Shown piece after piece: positions 38,877-48,299 of a DNA stretch of 64,000 nucleotides; position 1 is the stretch's first letter; each line of letters opens with the position of its first letter. The stretch is from contig NZ_QYUL01000001.1 in the NCBI RefSeq assembly GCF_003590795.1, positions 64,501-128,500 on the forward strand, in the 5' to 3' direction. Position numbers and translations under genes: made by a program. The DNA comes from Azospirillum cavernae. Lineage in GTDB: Bacteria; Pseudomonadota; Alphaproteobacteria; Azospirillales; Azospirillaceae. Below the pieces are notes generated by a model that had not been told where the DNA came from, searched no databases, and was given only the letters and a program-made list of their open reading frames with translations.

Positions 38877-39644
38877 TCAGTCGGCGTTTGGTGAAACCGG
38901 GTCGCCCAGCGCGATCCGGCCACCGGCGATCACCTGGGCGCGGATGGCGATGTGGGTGTGGCCGAAGCCGCGCTCCATGATCGGCAGCAGGTTGAGGTCG
39001 GTCGCGCCGTTGTCCGGGTTCACGTCGTTGGCCGGGCGGCAATCGACCGCCCCGGTGACGCGCAGAACCGCCCCGCCGATCGTCAGAGTCTGGCCGATCC
39101 AGGCCTGTTCCGCCCAGGGGGCCAAGCCGTCCAGCAGCAGATTGGCGCGCAGACGGCGCGGATCGACCGGCTTTTTGGCGATCCGCTCCTCCACGTCGCG
39201 CAGGCTGGCGAGGTTGACCAGCACCAGCGACGGCTCTTCCGTGTCGCCGAAGGATCCCGCCTTGGCGTCCACCAGACGCGGCATGCCGGGGACGATGCCC
39301 GCCAGATAGGCGGCGAAAAACTGCTCCAACAGCGTCCGGCCCATCGGCTGGTCCAGCCGCCCGCGCGACACCTGCCGCCCGCCGCGCCGGACGATCAACG
39401 CTTGCGTCTCGTCATCGAACAGGGTGTCGAGCGCCGCCAGCTTTTCCGTGCGGTCCAGCGTGAAGAAATCTGACGGCAGCCGCCAGCCGTCGGAATCGGT
39501 GTCCAGCGCCGCCGGGCCGTGCAGCAGCCCGTAACGACGGTCGAGCGGGATCGCCTGTCCGGCGGTCAAATCGACGGCGGGCAGGTCCTGACCGCTCAGC
39601 CCCTTGACGGGGTAGCGGCGAATGGCGGCGATGGTCGTGTTCAT
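38877..39644 (-). CDS. MOSC-domain protein
   Basis: A 255-residue protein with the MOSC N-terminal beta-barrel ([20 protein letters not shown]) and a C-terminal MOSC domain. [17 protein letters not shown] contains the conserved Cys that is thought to carry sulfur or bind molybdopterin, and [22 protein letters not shown] closes the domain. Relatives include YcbX and the mARC proteins, which reduce N-hydroxylated compounds. The start at 39644 ([18 protein letters not shown]) matches the family; the frame to 39686 has no support. It is divergent from clpB. Confidence 0.88.
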   Translation of the reverse strand: MNTTIAAIRRYPVKGLSGQDLPAVDLTAGQAIPLDRRYGLLHGPAALDTDSDGWRLPSDFFTLDRTEKLAALDTLFDDETQALIVRRGGRQVSRGRLDQPMGRTLLEQFFAAYLAGIVPGMPRLVDAKAGSFGDTEEPSLVLVNLASLRDVEERIAKKPVDPRRLRANLLLDGLAPWAEQAWIGQTLTIGGAVLRVTGAVDCRPANDVNPDNGATDLNLLPIMERGFGHTHIAIRAQVIAGGRIALGDPVSPNAD

Positions 39645-39834
39645 TGCACTGCACAATGAAAGCGCGGAACCGGATCTGTCAACCACGGCGATGGTCGAAA
39701 CCCCGCGCGTTGCTGGGGCATTCCGGGCGTTCAGCCACCGATATGGCGCAATTTTCCCGGCCTCAGGGGCGGCGCGCCGGGAAAATCGGAATTGGTGACG
39801 TGCGGGGCGTTCATGCCCCCGCTTTCAGGATGGT

Positions 39835-39863
39835 CTTGGCGCCCCGCCGCGCCGTTCCTACAT
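39835..39863 (+). promoter_or_regulatory. Candidate heat-shock promoter of clpB
   Basis: CTTGGC (39835-39840) and CCTACAT (39857-39863) are 16 bases apart, close to the alphaproteobacterial RpoH pattern. The leader to the clpB ATG would be about 80 bases. It is weaker than the htpG promoter candidate. Confidence 0.45.
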
Positions 39864-39952
39864 CTGCTCCAGCATCCTTGTGGATCGCACATCGCGTGGA
39901 TCAAAACGACCGGGCTGCCGCGCGGACGGTCGATGGAAAGGGGAGTCGCCTC

Positions 39953-42583
39953 ATGGACTTTGAGAAATACACCGAACGCAGCCGTGGCTTTGTCCAGGCG
40001 GCGCAGACCCTGGCGACTCGCCGGGGGCATCAGCGTTTGACGCCCGAGCATCTGCTGAAAACCCTGCTCGACGACAAGGAGGGCTTGGCCGCCAACCTGA
40101 TCCGCGCCGCTGGCGGCGATCCGGTGATGGCGCTGGCCGCCGTGGACGCCGAGCTGGACAAGCAGCCGAAGATTGAGGGCAGCGGCGCCGGGCAGCTTTT
40201 CCTGTCCCCCGAACTGTCGCGCGTGTTCGAGCAGGCGGAGAAAATCTCGGAAAAGGCGGGCGACAGCTTCGTCACCGCCGAACGCATCCTGCTGGCCCTG
40301 ACCATGGCCGACGGCACGCCCTCGGCCAAGCTGCTGAAGGCGGCGGGCCTCACGCCGCAGGGGCTGAACACGGCGATCAACGAGGTCCGCAAGGGCCGCA
40401 CCGCCGACAGCGCCAGCGCCGAGCAGGGCTATGACGCGCTGAAGAAATACGCCCGCGATCTGACCGAAGCGGCGCGGGACGGCAAGCTGGACCCGGTGAT
40501 CGGGCGCGACGAGGAAATCCGCCGCACCATCCAGGTTCTGGCCCGCCGGACCAAGAACAACCCCGTCCTGATTGGCGAACCCGGCGTCGGCAAGACCGCC
40601 ATCGTCGAGGGGCTGGCCCAACGCATCGTCAAGGGCGACGTGCCGGAAGGGCTGAAGAACAAGCGTCTGCTGGCGCTGGATCTCGCCGGGATGGTGGCCG
40701 GGGCCAAATACCGTGGCGAGTTCGAGGAGCGGCTGAAGGCCGTGCTGTCGGAAATCCAGGCGGCGGCGGGCGAAATCATCGTCTTCATCGACGAGCTGCA
40801 CACGCTGGTCGGCGCGGGCAAGGCGGACGGGGCGATGGACGCCTCCAACATGCTGAAACCGGCGTTGGCGCGCGGCGAGCTGCATTGCGTCGGCGCCACC
40901 ACGCTGGACGAATACCGCAAGCACATCGAAAAGGACGCGGCGCTGGCCCGGCGCTTCCAATCGGTCTTCGTGCCGGAGCCGACGGTGGAGGACACCATCT
41001 CCATCCTGCGCGGCCTGAAGGAGCGTTACGAGGTCCATCACGGCGTGCGCATCACCGACAGCGCCATCGTCGCGGCGGCGACTTTGTCCAACCGCTACAT
41101 CACCGACCGTTTCCTGCCCGACAAGGCCATTGACCTGATCGACGAGGCGGCGAGCCGCCTGCGCATGGCGGTGGACACCAAGCCGGAGAACATCGACGAA
41201 CTCGACCGCCGCATCATCCAGTTGAAGATCGAGCGCGAGGCGCTGAAGCGCGAATCCGATCAAGGATCGCGCGACCGTTTCGCCAATCTGGAACGCGAGC
41301 TGGCCGATCTGGAGCAGGAATCCGCCGAACTCACCGCCAAATGGCAGGCGGAGAAGGACCAGCTTCAGGGCGCGCAGAAGATCAAGGAGGATCTGGAAAA
41401 GGCGCGGACCGAGCTGGACACGGCCCAGCGCGCGGGCAATTGGGGCCGGGCGGGCGAATTGACCTACAGCGTCATCCCCGGCCTGGAAACCGCCCTGAAA
41501 ACCGCCGAAGAGCACGCGTCCAACCGCATGCTGAACGAGGAGGTGCGCGACAGCGACATCGCCGGGGTGGTCAGCCGCTGGACCGGCGTGCCGGTGGACA
41601 AGATGCTGGCGGGCGAGCGGGAAAAGCTGCTGGCGATGGAAAGCCGCCTGCGCGGTCGGGTCATCGGCCAGGAGGAGGCGATCGTCGCCGTGTCCAACGC
41701 CGTCCGCCGGTCGCGGGCGGGCTTGCAGGATCCCAACCGGCCCATCGGCTCCTTCCTGTTCCTCGGGCCGACCGGCGTCGGCAAGACGGAACTGACCAAG
41801 GCGCTGGCGGAGTTCCTGTTCGATGACGAGACCGCCATGGTTCGGCTCGACATGTCGGAATATATGGAAAAGCACTCCGTCGCCCGCATGATCGGCGCGC
41901 CTCCGGGCTATGTCGGCTATGAGGAGGGCGGGGCGCTGACCGAGGCGGTGCGCCGTCGGCCCTATCAGGTCGTGCTGTTCGACGAGGTGGAAAAGGCCCA
42001 CCCGGACGTCTTCAACGTGCTGCTTCAGGTGCTCGACGACGGGCGCTTGACCGACGGGCAGGGGCGGACGGTGGATTTCCGCAACGTCGTCATCATCATG
42101 ACGTCGAATCTCGGCTCGCAGGCTTTGGCCGAACAGCCGGAAGGCGAGGACAGCGGCGCGGTGCGCGGCGAGGTGATGGAGGCGGTGCGGGCGCATTTCC
42201 GCCCCGAATTCCTCAACCGGCTGGACGAGATCCTGCTGTTCCACCGGCTCGACCGTCGGCACATGGGCGGCATCGTCACCATCCAGCTTGGCCGCTTGGT
42301 CAAGATGCTGGCCGACCGCGACATCACGCTGGAGGTGGACGGGGCGGCGAACCAGTGGCTGGCCGAGGCAGGTTATGATCCCGTCTATGGCGCGCGGCCC
42401 CTGAAGCGGGTGATCCAGCGCGAGCTGCAAAACCCACTGGCGACCATGATCCTGGAGGGCCGCGTCACCGACGGCCAGACGGTCAGCGTCGGCGCGGAGG
42501 GCGGCGTTCTGACCATCGACGGCGTGGCGGTGTCGGCGACGCCGACGCCGGTCAAGACAGAGAGCGTCAAAACGGTGCATTGA
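39953..42583 (+). CDS. clpB: ATP-dependent disaggregase ClpB
   Basis: An 876-residue Hsp100 that extracts proteins from aggregates with DnaK. Domains in order: Clp N repeats (1-145; [19 protein letters not shown]), AAA-1 with Walker [14 protein letters not shown] and the pore/loop region, the middle coiled-coil (about 400-530, Glu/Lys/Gln-rich, [20 protein letters not shown]), and AAA-2 with [16 protein letters not shown]. The C-terminus includes [19 protein letters not shown]. The ATG at 39953 has GGGGAG 7 bases upstream; the open frame reaches back to 39644 without coding support. The 949-residue antisense frame is a shadow. Confidence 0.97.
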   Translation: MDFEKYTERSRGFVQAAQTLATRRGHQRLTPEHLLKTLLDDKEGLAANLIRAAGGDPVMALAAVDAELDKQPKIEGSGAGQLFLSPELSRVFEQAEKISEKAGDSFVTAERILLALTMADGTPSAKLLKAAGLTPQGLNTAINEVRKGRTADSASAEQGYDALKKYARDLTEAARDGKLDPVIGRDEEIRRTIQVLARRTKNNPVLIGEPGVGKTAIVEGLAQRIVKGDVPEGLKNKRLLALDLAGMVAGAKYRGEFEERLKAVLSEIQAAAGEIIVFIDELHTLVGAGKADGAMDASNMLKPALARGELHCVGATTLDEYRKHIEKDAALARRFQSVFVPEPTVEDTISILRGLKERYEVHHGVRITDSAIVAAATLSNRYITDRFLPDKAIDLIDEAASRLRMAVDTKPENIDELDRRIIQLKIEREALKRESDQGSRDRFANLERELADLEQESAELTAKWQAEKDQLQGAQKIKEDLEKARTELDTAQRAGNWGRAGELTYSVIPGLETALKTAEEHASNRMLNEEVRDSDIAGVVSRWTGVPVDKMLAGEREKLLAMESRLRGRVIGQEEAIVAVSNAVRRSRAGLQDPNRPIGSFLFLGPTGVGKTELTKALAEFLFDDETAMVRLDMSEYMEKHSVARMIGAPPGYVGYEEGGALTEAVRRRPYQVVLFDEVEKAHPDVFNVLLQVLDDGRLTDGQGRTVDFRNVVIIMTSNLGSQALAEQPEGEDSGAVRGEVMEAVRAHFRPEFLNRLDEILLFHRLDRRHMGGIVTIQLGRLVKMLADRDITLEVDGAANQWLAEAGYDPVYGARPLKRVIQRELQNPLATMILEGRVTDGQTVSVGAEGGVLTIDGVAVSATPTPVKTESVKTVH

Positions 42584-42655
42584 CCGGGCGTCGCTAACCG
42601 GGCGGCTCCGGTCAGACGCTGGGGTTCACGAGGGTGATGAACGCGACAACCGCAG

Positions 42656-42671
42656 TGTCGTCAAGCTGACA
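42656..42671 (+). promoter_or_regulatory. NifA-type upstream activator site (TGT-N10-ACA)
   Basis: TGT (42656-42658), ten bases, ACA (42669-42671) matches the NifA consensus exactly. Its centre is about 109 bases upstream of the predicted start of the sigma-54 promoter, within the normal UAS range. It overlaps a perfect 11-bp inverted repeat (42650-42660 with 42678-42688). A chance match in a gap of this size is possible. Confidence 0.5.
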
Positions 42672-42745
42672 GGCTGGCGACACTGCGGCGTTCCGACAAG
42701 GTGGAATTTTGCGTAACGGCTTGTTGTGACTGTGCTTGTGGAAAG

Positions 42746-42761
42746 TGGCGCGTGAATTGCT
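42746..42761 (+). promoter_or_regulatory. Sigma-54 promoter of the ferredoxin gene
   Basis: TGGCGCGTGAATTGCT agrees with the -24/-12 consensus TGGCACG-N4-TTGCW at every defined position except one (A to G). Transcription would begin near 42772, 56 bases before the ferredoxin ATG. Confidence 0.7.
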
Positions 42762-42827
42762 GAACCAAGGGGCTGAACCGGCGGGACCATCCAAGGTCCC
42801 GACCCTTTTCTCTCTTGGAGCCGCGAC

Positions 42828-43124
42828 ATGCCGACCGTGACCCTGAAGCCTTCGGGCAAGACCATCGACGTGGAGGAGGGCGTGACCATCCTCCAGGCCA
42901 TCCTCGCCTCGGGCGAGAAGTTCCTCAACAAGTGCGAGGGCAAGGCCACCTGCGGATCCTGCCATGTGTATGTGCCGGAAGGGCGCAAGACGCTGTCGAA
43001 GATCCAGCGGTTGGAAAACGAAAAGCTCGACACCATCGTCGGCGTCGCCACCCCGTCGCGTCTGGCCTGTCAGGCGCGCGTCGGCGTTGAGAACATCACC
43101 GTCGAGATCCTCAGCTTCGTCTGA
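42828..43124 (+). CDS. [2Fe-2S] ferredoxin, adrenodoxin type
   Basis: A 98-residue cytoplasmic electron carrier. Cluster ligands are Cys36, Cys42, Cys45 (KCEGKATCGSCHVYVPEG) and Cys81 (RLACQARVG), the C-x5-C-x2-C...C arrangement of adrenodoxin-like ferredoxins. It is not the Isc ferredoxin by context, as no isc genes are nearby. Upstream lie a sigma-54 promoter and a NifA-type site, suggesting expression under nitrogen limitation or nitrogen fixation and a role such as electron delivery to a nif-related partner. That is inferred from the promoter only. Confidence 0.93.
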   Translation: MPTVTLKPSGKTIDVEEGVTILQAILASGEKFLNKCEGKATCGSCHVYVPEGRKTLSKIQRLENEKLDTIVGVATPSRLACQARVGVENITVEILSFV

Positions 43125-43222
43125 GGCTGGGGAGGGGCTGGGTGGCGCGGATCGGGGTTTTCCCCGCCTCCGCGCCGCACAGCGCCATCGACACCAGCGC
43201 CTGAGCGCGCTAGATCAAGGTG

Positions 43223-44518
43223 ATGACCGACACCACCCTCGCCGCTCGCGGCGTCGCGCTTGATTTGCTGCGCGACGTGCTGCGCAAATCCGTTCCCTTC
43301 GACGACGCGTTCGACGCGCACCCCGACCTTGCCGGGCTGGAGCCGCGCGACCGTGGCTTTGTCCGCATGCTGGTCGCCACGGTGCTGCGCCGATTGGGCC
43401 AGATCGACGAGCTGATCCAGACCTGTCTGGCCAAGCCGGGGCTGCCCAAGGCGGCGATCCACGACATGCTGCGGCTGGGAACGGCGCAACTGGTCTTCCT
43501 GAACACCCCCCCACACGCCGCCGTGGACACGGCGGTGGAGTTGGCGGCGCTGCGCAACGCCGCGCCCTACAAGGGCCTCATCAACGCCGTCCTGCGCCGC
43601 GTCGGGCGCGAGGGCGCGGCGCTGGCGGCCCAGCAGGACGCCGGGCGGCTGAACACGCCCGATTGGATGTGGCTGTCCTGGCGCACCGCCTACGGCACGG
43701 CGAAGGCGCGCGGCATCGTCGAAGCCCATCTGCACGAGGCCCCGCTGGATCTGACGGTGAAAAGCGACCCGTCGGTGTGGGCGGGTCGGTTGGACGCCAC
43801 CGTGCTGCCGACCGGCACGCTGCGGCGGATGTCGGGCGGCTCCGTCACCGAAATGCCGGGCTTTGACGCGGGCGGCTGGTGGGTGCAGGATCTCGCGGCC
43901 TCGCTGCCCGCCACGCTGTTCGGCGATCTGCGGGGCAAGCGGGTGTTCGATCTGTGCGCCGCGCCCGGCGGCAAGACCGCGCAGTTGGCGGCGCAGGGCG
44001 CGCGCGTCGTCGCGCTCGACCGTTCGGCCAAGCGGCTGGAACGGGTGACGGAAAATCTCGCCCGCCTGAATCTGGAGGCGGAGATCATCACCACCGACGC
44101 GGCGGCGTGGGAGCCGGGCGAATTGGCCGACGCGGTGCTGCTCGACGCCCCCTGTTCGGCGACCGGCGCGGTGCGCCGCCATCCCGACATCCTGCGGGTC
44201 AAGACGCCCGAGGACATCGGCAAGCTGGCCAAGGCGCAAGGCCGCCTGCTGGCCCACGCCGTCGGTCTGGTCAAGCCGGGCGGCACGCTGATCTACTGCA
44301 CCTGCTCCATCCAACCCGAAGAGGGCGAGGCGCAGATCACCCGCCTGCTGGCCCGCGACAGCCGGGTGAAGCGCTGGCCGATCACGGCGGACGAGCTTGG
44401 CGGCCTGTCGGAGATCATCACGGAGCGAGGCGAGGTGCGCTCCCTGCCCGGCATGTTGGCCGAGCATGGCGGAATCGACGGCTTCTTCGTGTCCCGGCTG
44501 CGCCGCGTTTACGAATAA
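43223..44518 (+). CDS. rsmB: 16S rRNA (cytosine-967-C5)-methyltransferase
   Basis: A 431-residue enzyme. The NusB-like RNA-binding domain (1-140; ARGVALDLLRDVL, DPRDRGFVRMLVATVLRRLG with an initial E in place of D) is followed by a SAM methyltransferase domain. VFDLCAAPGGKTAQLAA binds SAM, the catalytic Cys is in IYCTCSIQPEEGE, and the release Cys in LLDAPCSATGAVRRHPD. A GTG directly before the chosen ATG would add one residue. It precedes the heparinase-like gene and purH, an order common in alphaproteobacteria. Confidence 0.94.
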   Translation: MTDTTLAARGVALDLLRDVLRKSVPFDDAFDAHPDLAGLEPRDRGFVRMLVATVLRRLGQIDELIQTCLAKPGLPKAAIHDMLRLGTAQLVFLNTPPHAAVDTAVELAALRNAAPYKGLINAVLRRVGREGAALAAQQDAGRLNTPDWMWLSWRTAYGTAKARGIVEAHLHEAPLDLTVKSDPSVWAGRLDATVLPTGTLRRMSGGSVTEMPGFDAGGWWVQDLAASLPATLFGDLRGKRVFDLCAAPGGKTAQLAAQGARVVALDRSAKRLERVTENLARLNLEAEIITTDAAAWEPGELADAVLLDAPCSATGAVRRHPDILRVKTPEDIGKLAKAQGRLLAHAVGLVKPGGTLIYCTCSIQPEEGEAQITRLLARDSRVKRWPITADELGGLSEIITERGEVRSLPGMLAEHGGIDGFFVSRLRRVYE

Positions 44519-44664
44519 ATTACCAAGTTCCGGCGGCGGGCGTCTTGCGGTGGCGGCGGTGAATTGATAGGACACAGGGATGCCCTTGTCTTTGCTGCAC
44601 CGCACCGCAACATGTTTGCCCGTCGGCCCCTCCCGCCGTTTGCGGATCTGAGGGGGTGGCCGCT

Positions 44665-46317
44665 ATGGGCAAGGGCGCGGGACGACTTCGCAGCGGCATG
44701 GCGCGGCTTGCCTATGGAAACCCGCTCTATTCCCTGATGCTGGGCGGTCGCGCGCCGGGGGCGCTGGCGGTGGTGCCGCCCGATCCGTGGCCCGGCGATT
44801 CCGGCGACGGTTCCGCCCTGCTGGCTGGGGTTCTGCGTTTCGCCGGTCAGTCGGTCGCCATCGACCCCAGCGGCGAGCCGCACTGGCGCCCGCCGGGGGC
44901 AAGCCCGGTCTGGCTGCGGGCCTTGCATGGCTTTGATTGGATGCGCGATTTGCGCGCGGTCGGCGGCGACATGGCGCGGCGGCGCGCCCGCGTGCTGGTT
45001 TGGTCCTGGCTGGACCACAATGGCGGCTGGAACGCGCAAGCCTGGACGCCCGACGCGCTGGGAACCCGAGTCGCCAACTGGATTGGCCTGCATGATTTCT
45101 ACTGCGCCTCGGCGGACGACGAGTTCCGGGCGCGGGTGTTCGAGAGTTTGGCCCGGCAGGTCCGCCATCTGGACCGCGTGCTGCCCGCTGGTCTCGACGG
45201 CGCGCCGCTGATCGCGGCGATCAAGGGGCTGGTCTATGGCGGCTTCTGCCTGCCCGGCCACGACAAGGCGGGCTACGACGCGCTGCGCCTGTTGGACCGC
45301 GCCTTGCCGCGCCAGATTTTGCCCGATGGCGGCCACATCGAACGCAACCCGTCCGTGCAACTGCGGGTGCTGCGCGATCTGATCGACATGCGCGCGGTGC
45401 TGCGGGTGGCCCGTGTCGACATCCCGGAATCCCTGCAACACGCGATTGACCGGATGACCCCGGCCTTGCGCTTTTTCCGCCATGGCGACGGCGGGCTGGC
45501 GCTGTTCAACGGTGGGCGCGAGGAGGAGCCAGCGCTCATCGACACCGTGCTGGCCCAGGCCGACGCGCGGGGGCGCCCGCTGAAAAGCGCGCCGCATGTC
45601 GGGTTTGAACGTCTGATGGCCTCGCGCACCTTGGTGTTGATCGACACCGGCGCGCCGCCCCCGCCGGGGTTGGACGGGTTGGCCCACGCGGGCACCTTGT
45701 CGATGGAGGTGTCGGTCAACAAGGAGCGGTTGATCGTCAATTGCGGCAGCCACCCGGCCCAGCGCGGCCCGTGGCGCGCGGCGCTGGCCGGATCGGCGGC
45801 GCATTCCACCGTCGTCGTCGCCGACATCAATTCGTCGGAGGTTCTGGACCAGGGCGGTTTGGGCCGTCGTCCGTCCCATGTCGGGTGCGAGCGGCAGGAG
45901 TCCGAAGGCGCGGTTCTGGTCGTCGCCACCCACAACGGCTACAGCAAGGGCTTCAGCCTGCTGCACCGCCGCCGCGTCTATCTGGCCGACAACGGCGAGG
46001 ATCTGCGCGGCGAGGACATTTTGGAGCCGGTGATCGGCGCCCACCCGTCCGAGCAGCCCTTCGCCATCCGCTTCCATCTGCACCCGTCGGTTCAGCCGAC
46101 GGTGGTCCAAGGCGGGGCGCAGGTGAATCTGCGGCTGCCCAGCGGCAACGTCTGGCGGTTGCGGGCGACCGGCGTGATGCTGGAACTGGCCGAGAGCATC
46201 TATCTTGGAACCGGCGACGAACCCCGCCGCAGCGCCCAGATCGTGATGCAGGGGCATAGCGGCCCCGACGGCGTCACCGTCAAATGGGCCTTGCGCCGCG
46301 AACGCAAGGCGGCGTAA
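44665..46317 (+). CDS. Heparinase II/III family protein
   Basis: A 550-residue protein with an alpha/alpha-toroid N-terminal part (about 60-290; WNAQAWTPDALGTRVANWIG, DGGHIERNPSVQLRVLRDL) and a beta-sandwich C-terminal part beginning near LSMEVSVNKERLIVNCGSHP. These are the domains of polysaccharide lyases of the heparinase II/III type, but no signal peptide is seen, so the natural substrate may be an intracellular or envelope glycan. The start is the ATG at 44665 with GAGGGGG 8 bases upstream; GTG 44656 is possible. In alphaproteobacteria this gene typically sits between rsmB and purH, and its role is unproven. Confidence 0.87.
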   Translation: MGKGAGRLRSGMARLAYGNPLYSLMLGGRAPGALAVVPPDPWPGDSGDGSALLAGVLRFAGQSVAIDPSGEPHWRPPGASPVWLRALHGFDWMRDLRAVGGDMARRRARVLVWSWLDHNGGWNAQAWTPDALGTRVANWIGLHDFYCASADDEFRARVFESLARQVRHLDRVLPAGLDGAPLIAAIKGLVYGGFCLPGHDKAGYDALRLLDRALPRQILPDGGHIERNPSVQLRVLRDLIDMRAVLRVARVDIPESLQHAIDRMTPALRFFRHGDGGLALFNGGREEEPALIDTVLAQADARGRPLKSAPHVGFERLMASRTLVLIDTGAPPPPGLDGLAHAGTLSMEVSVNKERLIVNCGSHPAQRGPWRAALAGSAAHSTVVVADINSSEVLDQGGLGRRPSHVGCERQESEGAVLVVATHNGYSKGFSLLHRRRVYLADNGEDLRGEDILEPVIGAHPSEQPFAIRFHLHPSVQPTVVQGGAQVNLRLPSGNVWRLRATGVMLELAESIYLGTGDEPRRSAQIVMQGHSGPDGVTVKWALRRERKAA

Positions 46318-46367
46318 ATCCCGCCATCCGCAGTGGCCGGACCCTTTCCTGACCCGAAGGGGTATGG

Positions 46368-46552
46368 AAACACGGATGAACACGGATTGAGCACGGATGA
46401 ACACGGATTTTCTCTATCTGTGTTTATCTGTGTTCATCGGTGTCAAATCCTCGTTGCGCACACAGGATCTGACACCGATGAACACAGATAAACACAGATG
46501 AGTTCAATGTCCGTGTTCATCCGTGCTTTTCGTCATCCGTGTTCATCCGTGT
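46368..46552. repeat. Nested inverted repeats of the ACACAGAT/ACACGGAT family
   Basis: An inner perfect 30-bp inverted repeat (46416-46445 and 46470-46499, loop 24) lies within an outer, less perfect pair (46368-46409 and 46510-46552) made of GATGAACACGGAT units. The inner arms share 28 bases with the arms at 34.1 kb. It occupies most of the 286-base gap before purH, whose promoter must lie in or beside it. Confidence 0.9.
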
Positions 46553-46603
46553 CTTCCTGACCACGCGCGGCCTGCAACAACGCCAGCCGATCAGGAACAC
46601 GCC

Positions 46604-48208
46604 ATGAGTCCGCCGAAAGCCAACCACGCCCCCGCTCCCGACAAGGTCCGCATCACCCGCGCGCTGATTTCCGTGTCCGACAAGACCGGGCTGGTGGCGC
46701 TGGGGCAGGCGCTGGCCGCGCGTGGCGTGGAGATCCTGTCCACCGGCGGGTCGGCGCAGCGTCTGGCCGAGGCTGGCGTGCCGGTGAAGGAGGTTTCCGA
46801 CCACACCGGCTTCCCGGAAATCATGGATGGCCGCGTCAAAACGCTGCACCCGCGCGTCCATGGCGGCATTCTGGCCCGCCGCGACATCCACGCCGACGCG
46901 ATGGCGCAGCACGACATCCCGCCGATCGATCTGGTCGTCGTCAACCTCTACCCGTTCGAGGCGACGGTCGCCCAGGGGGCCGATTACGCCAACTGCGTCG
47001 AGAACATCGACATCGGCGGCCCGGCGATGATCCGCGCCGCTGCCAAGAACCATGATTTCGTCGCCATCGTCACCGAGCCGTCGGATTACGAGGCGGTGAT
47101 CGACGAGTTGGCGACCAACGACGGCTGCGTCACGCTGGGGCTGCGCCGCAAGCTGGCCCAACGCGCCTACGCCCGCACCGCCGCCTACGACGCCGCGATT
47201 TCGACCTGGCTGGCTGGGCAGTTGGGCGAGACCTTCCCGCCGCGCGTCACCCTGTCGGGCGCGTTGGCGCAAACCCTGCGCTATGGCGAGAACCCGCACC
47301 AGCAGGCTGCCTTCTACGTCACCGGCGAGCGGCGCCCCGGCGTGGCGACCGCGATCCAGCTTCAGGGCAAGGAGCTGTCCTACAACAACCTGAACGACAC
47401 CGACGCCGCCTTTGAGCTGGTCGCCGAGTTCGAGCAGCCCGCCGTCGCCATCATCAAGCACGCCAACCCCTGCGGCGTGGCGCAAGGGGCCAATCTGCTC
47501 GACGCCTACCGTTCGGCCTTGCTGTGCGACCCGGTCAGCGCCTTTGGCGGCATCATCGCCGTCAACCGTTCGCTGGACGCGGCGACGGCGGAGGAAATCG
47601 CCAAGCTGTTCGCCGAGGTGGTGATCGCCCCGGACGCCGACGACGCGGCCCGCGCCCTGCTGGCGACCAAGAAGAACCTGCGCGTTCTGCTGACCAAGGA
47701 CGTGCCGAACCCCGCCGCCGTCGGCATGATGGTCAAGCAATTGTCGGGCGGCTTCCTGTTGCAGAACCGCGATTCGGGCCGCGTCAACCCGGCGGAGCTG
47801 AAGGTCGTGACCAAGCGCGCGCCGACCGAACAGGAACTGGCGGATCTGTTGTTCGCCTTCCGCGTCGCCAAGCATGTGAAGTCCAACGCCATCGTCTACG
47901 CCAAGAACGGCGCGACGGTCGGCGTCGGCGCCGGGCAGATGAGCCGCGTCGATTCGGCCCGCATCGCCGCCATCAAGTCGGCGGAAGCCGCCAAGGCCGC
48001 CGGTCTGGCCGAGCCGCTGACCAAGGGATCGGTGGTGGCGTCCGACGCTTTCTTCCCCTTCGCCGACGGCCTGCTGGCGGCGGCGGAAGCGGGCGTGACG
48101 GCGGTGATCCAGCCCGGCGGTTCGATCCGCGACGCCGACGTGATCGCGGCGGCGGACGAAAAGGGTTTGGCCATGGTCCTGACCGGGATGCGCCACTTCC
48201 GCCATTGA
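46604..48208 (+). CDS. purH: Bifunctional AICAR transformylase / IMP cyclohydrolase
   Basis: A 534-residue enzyme for the last two steps of IMP synthesis. The N-terminal MGS-like cyclohydrolase domain (about 15-210) contains [31 protein letters not shown] and [13 protein letters not shown]. The C-terminal transformylase domain contains [28 protein letters not shown] with the catalytic Lys-His pair, and [18 protein letters not shown]. The ATG at 46604 has AGGA upstream and starts close to the conserved part. It ends at a strong terminator. Confidence 0.97.
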   Translation: MSPPKANHAPAPDKVRITRALISVSDKTGLVALGQALAARGVEILSTGGSAQRLAEAGVPVKEVSDHTGFPEIMDGRVKTLHPRVHGGILARRDIHADAMAQHDIPPIDLVVVNLYPFEATVAQGADYANCVENIDIGGPAMIRAAAKNHDFVAIVTEPSDYEAVIDELATNDGCVTLGLRRKLAQRAYARTAAYDAAISTWLAGQLGETFPPRVTLSGALAQTLRYGENPHQQAAFYVTGERRPGVATAIQLQGKELSYNNLNDTDAAFELVAEFEQPAVAIIKHANPCGVAQGANLLDAYRSALLCDPVSAFGGIIAVNRSLDAATAEEIAKLFAEVVIAPDADDAARALLATKKNLRVLLTKDVPNPAAVGMMVKQLSGGFLLQNRDSGRVNPAELKVVTKRAPTEQELADLLFAFRVAKHVKSNAIVYAKNGATVGVGAGQMSRVDSARIAAIKSAEAAKAAGLAEPLTKGSVVASDAFFPFADGLLAAAEAGVTAVIQPGGSIRDADVIAAADEKGLAMVLTGMRHFRH

Positions 48209-48241
48209 CCTCGTCCGCCGTCGGTTGACGGGCGGGTCATG

Positions 48242-48278
48242 AAAAAGGCCGGTCCCCAGTGTTGGGGACCGGCCTTTT
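48242..48278. terminator. Bidirectional rho-independent terminator, purH / hemY
   Basis: AAAAAGGCCGGTCCCC pairs with GGGGACCGGCCTTTT around a 5-base loop. It lies between convergent genes and can end both transcripts. Confidence 0.93.
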
Positions 48279-48299
48279 CGCGTTTGGGCGTCTTGGTTT

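Noticed and set aside
39731..42580. A 949-residue minus-strand frame across clpB
   Set aside because: It is a shadow of clpB, which is complete and well conserved; the antisense translation has no recognisable motif.
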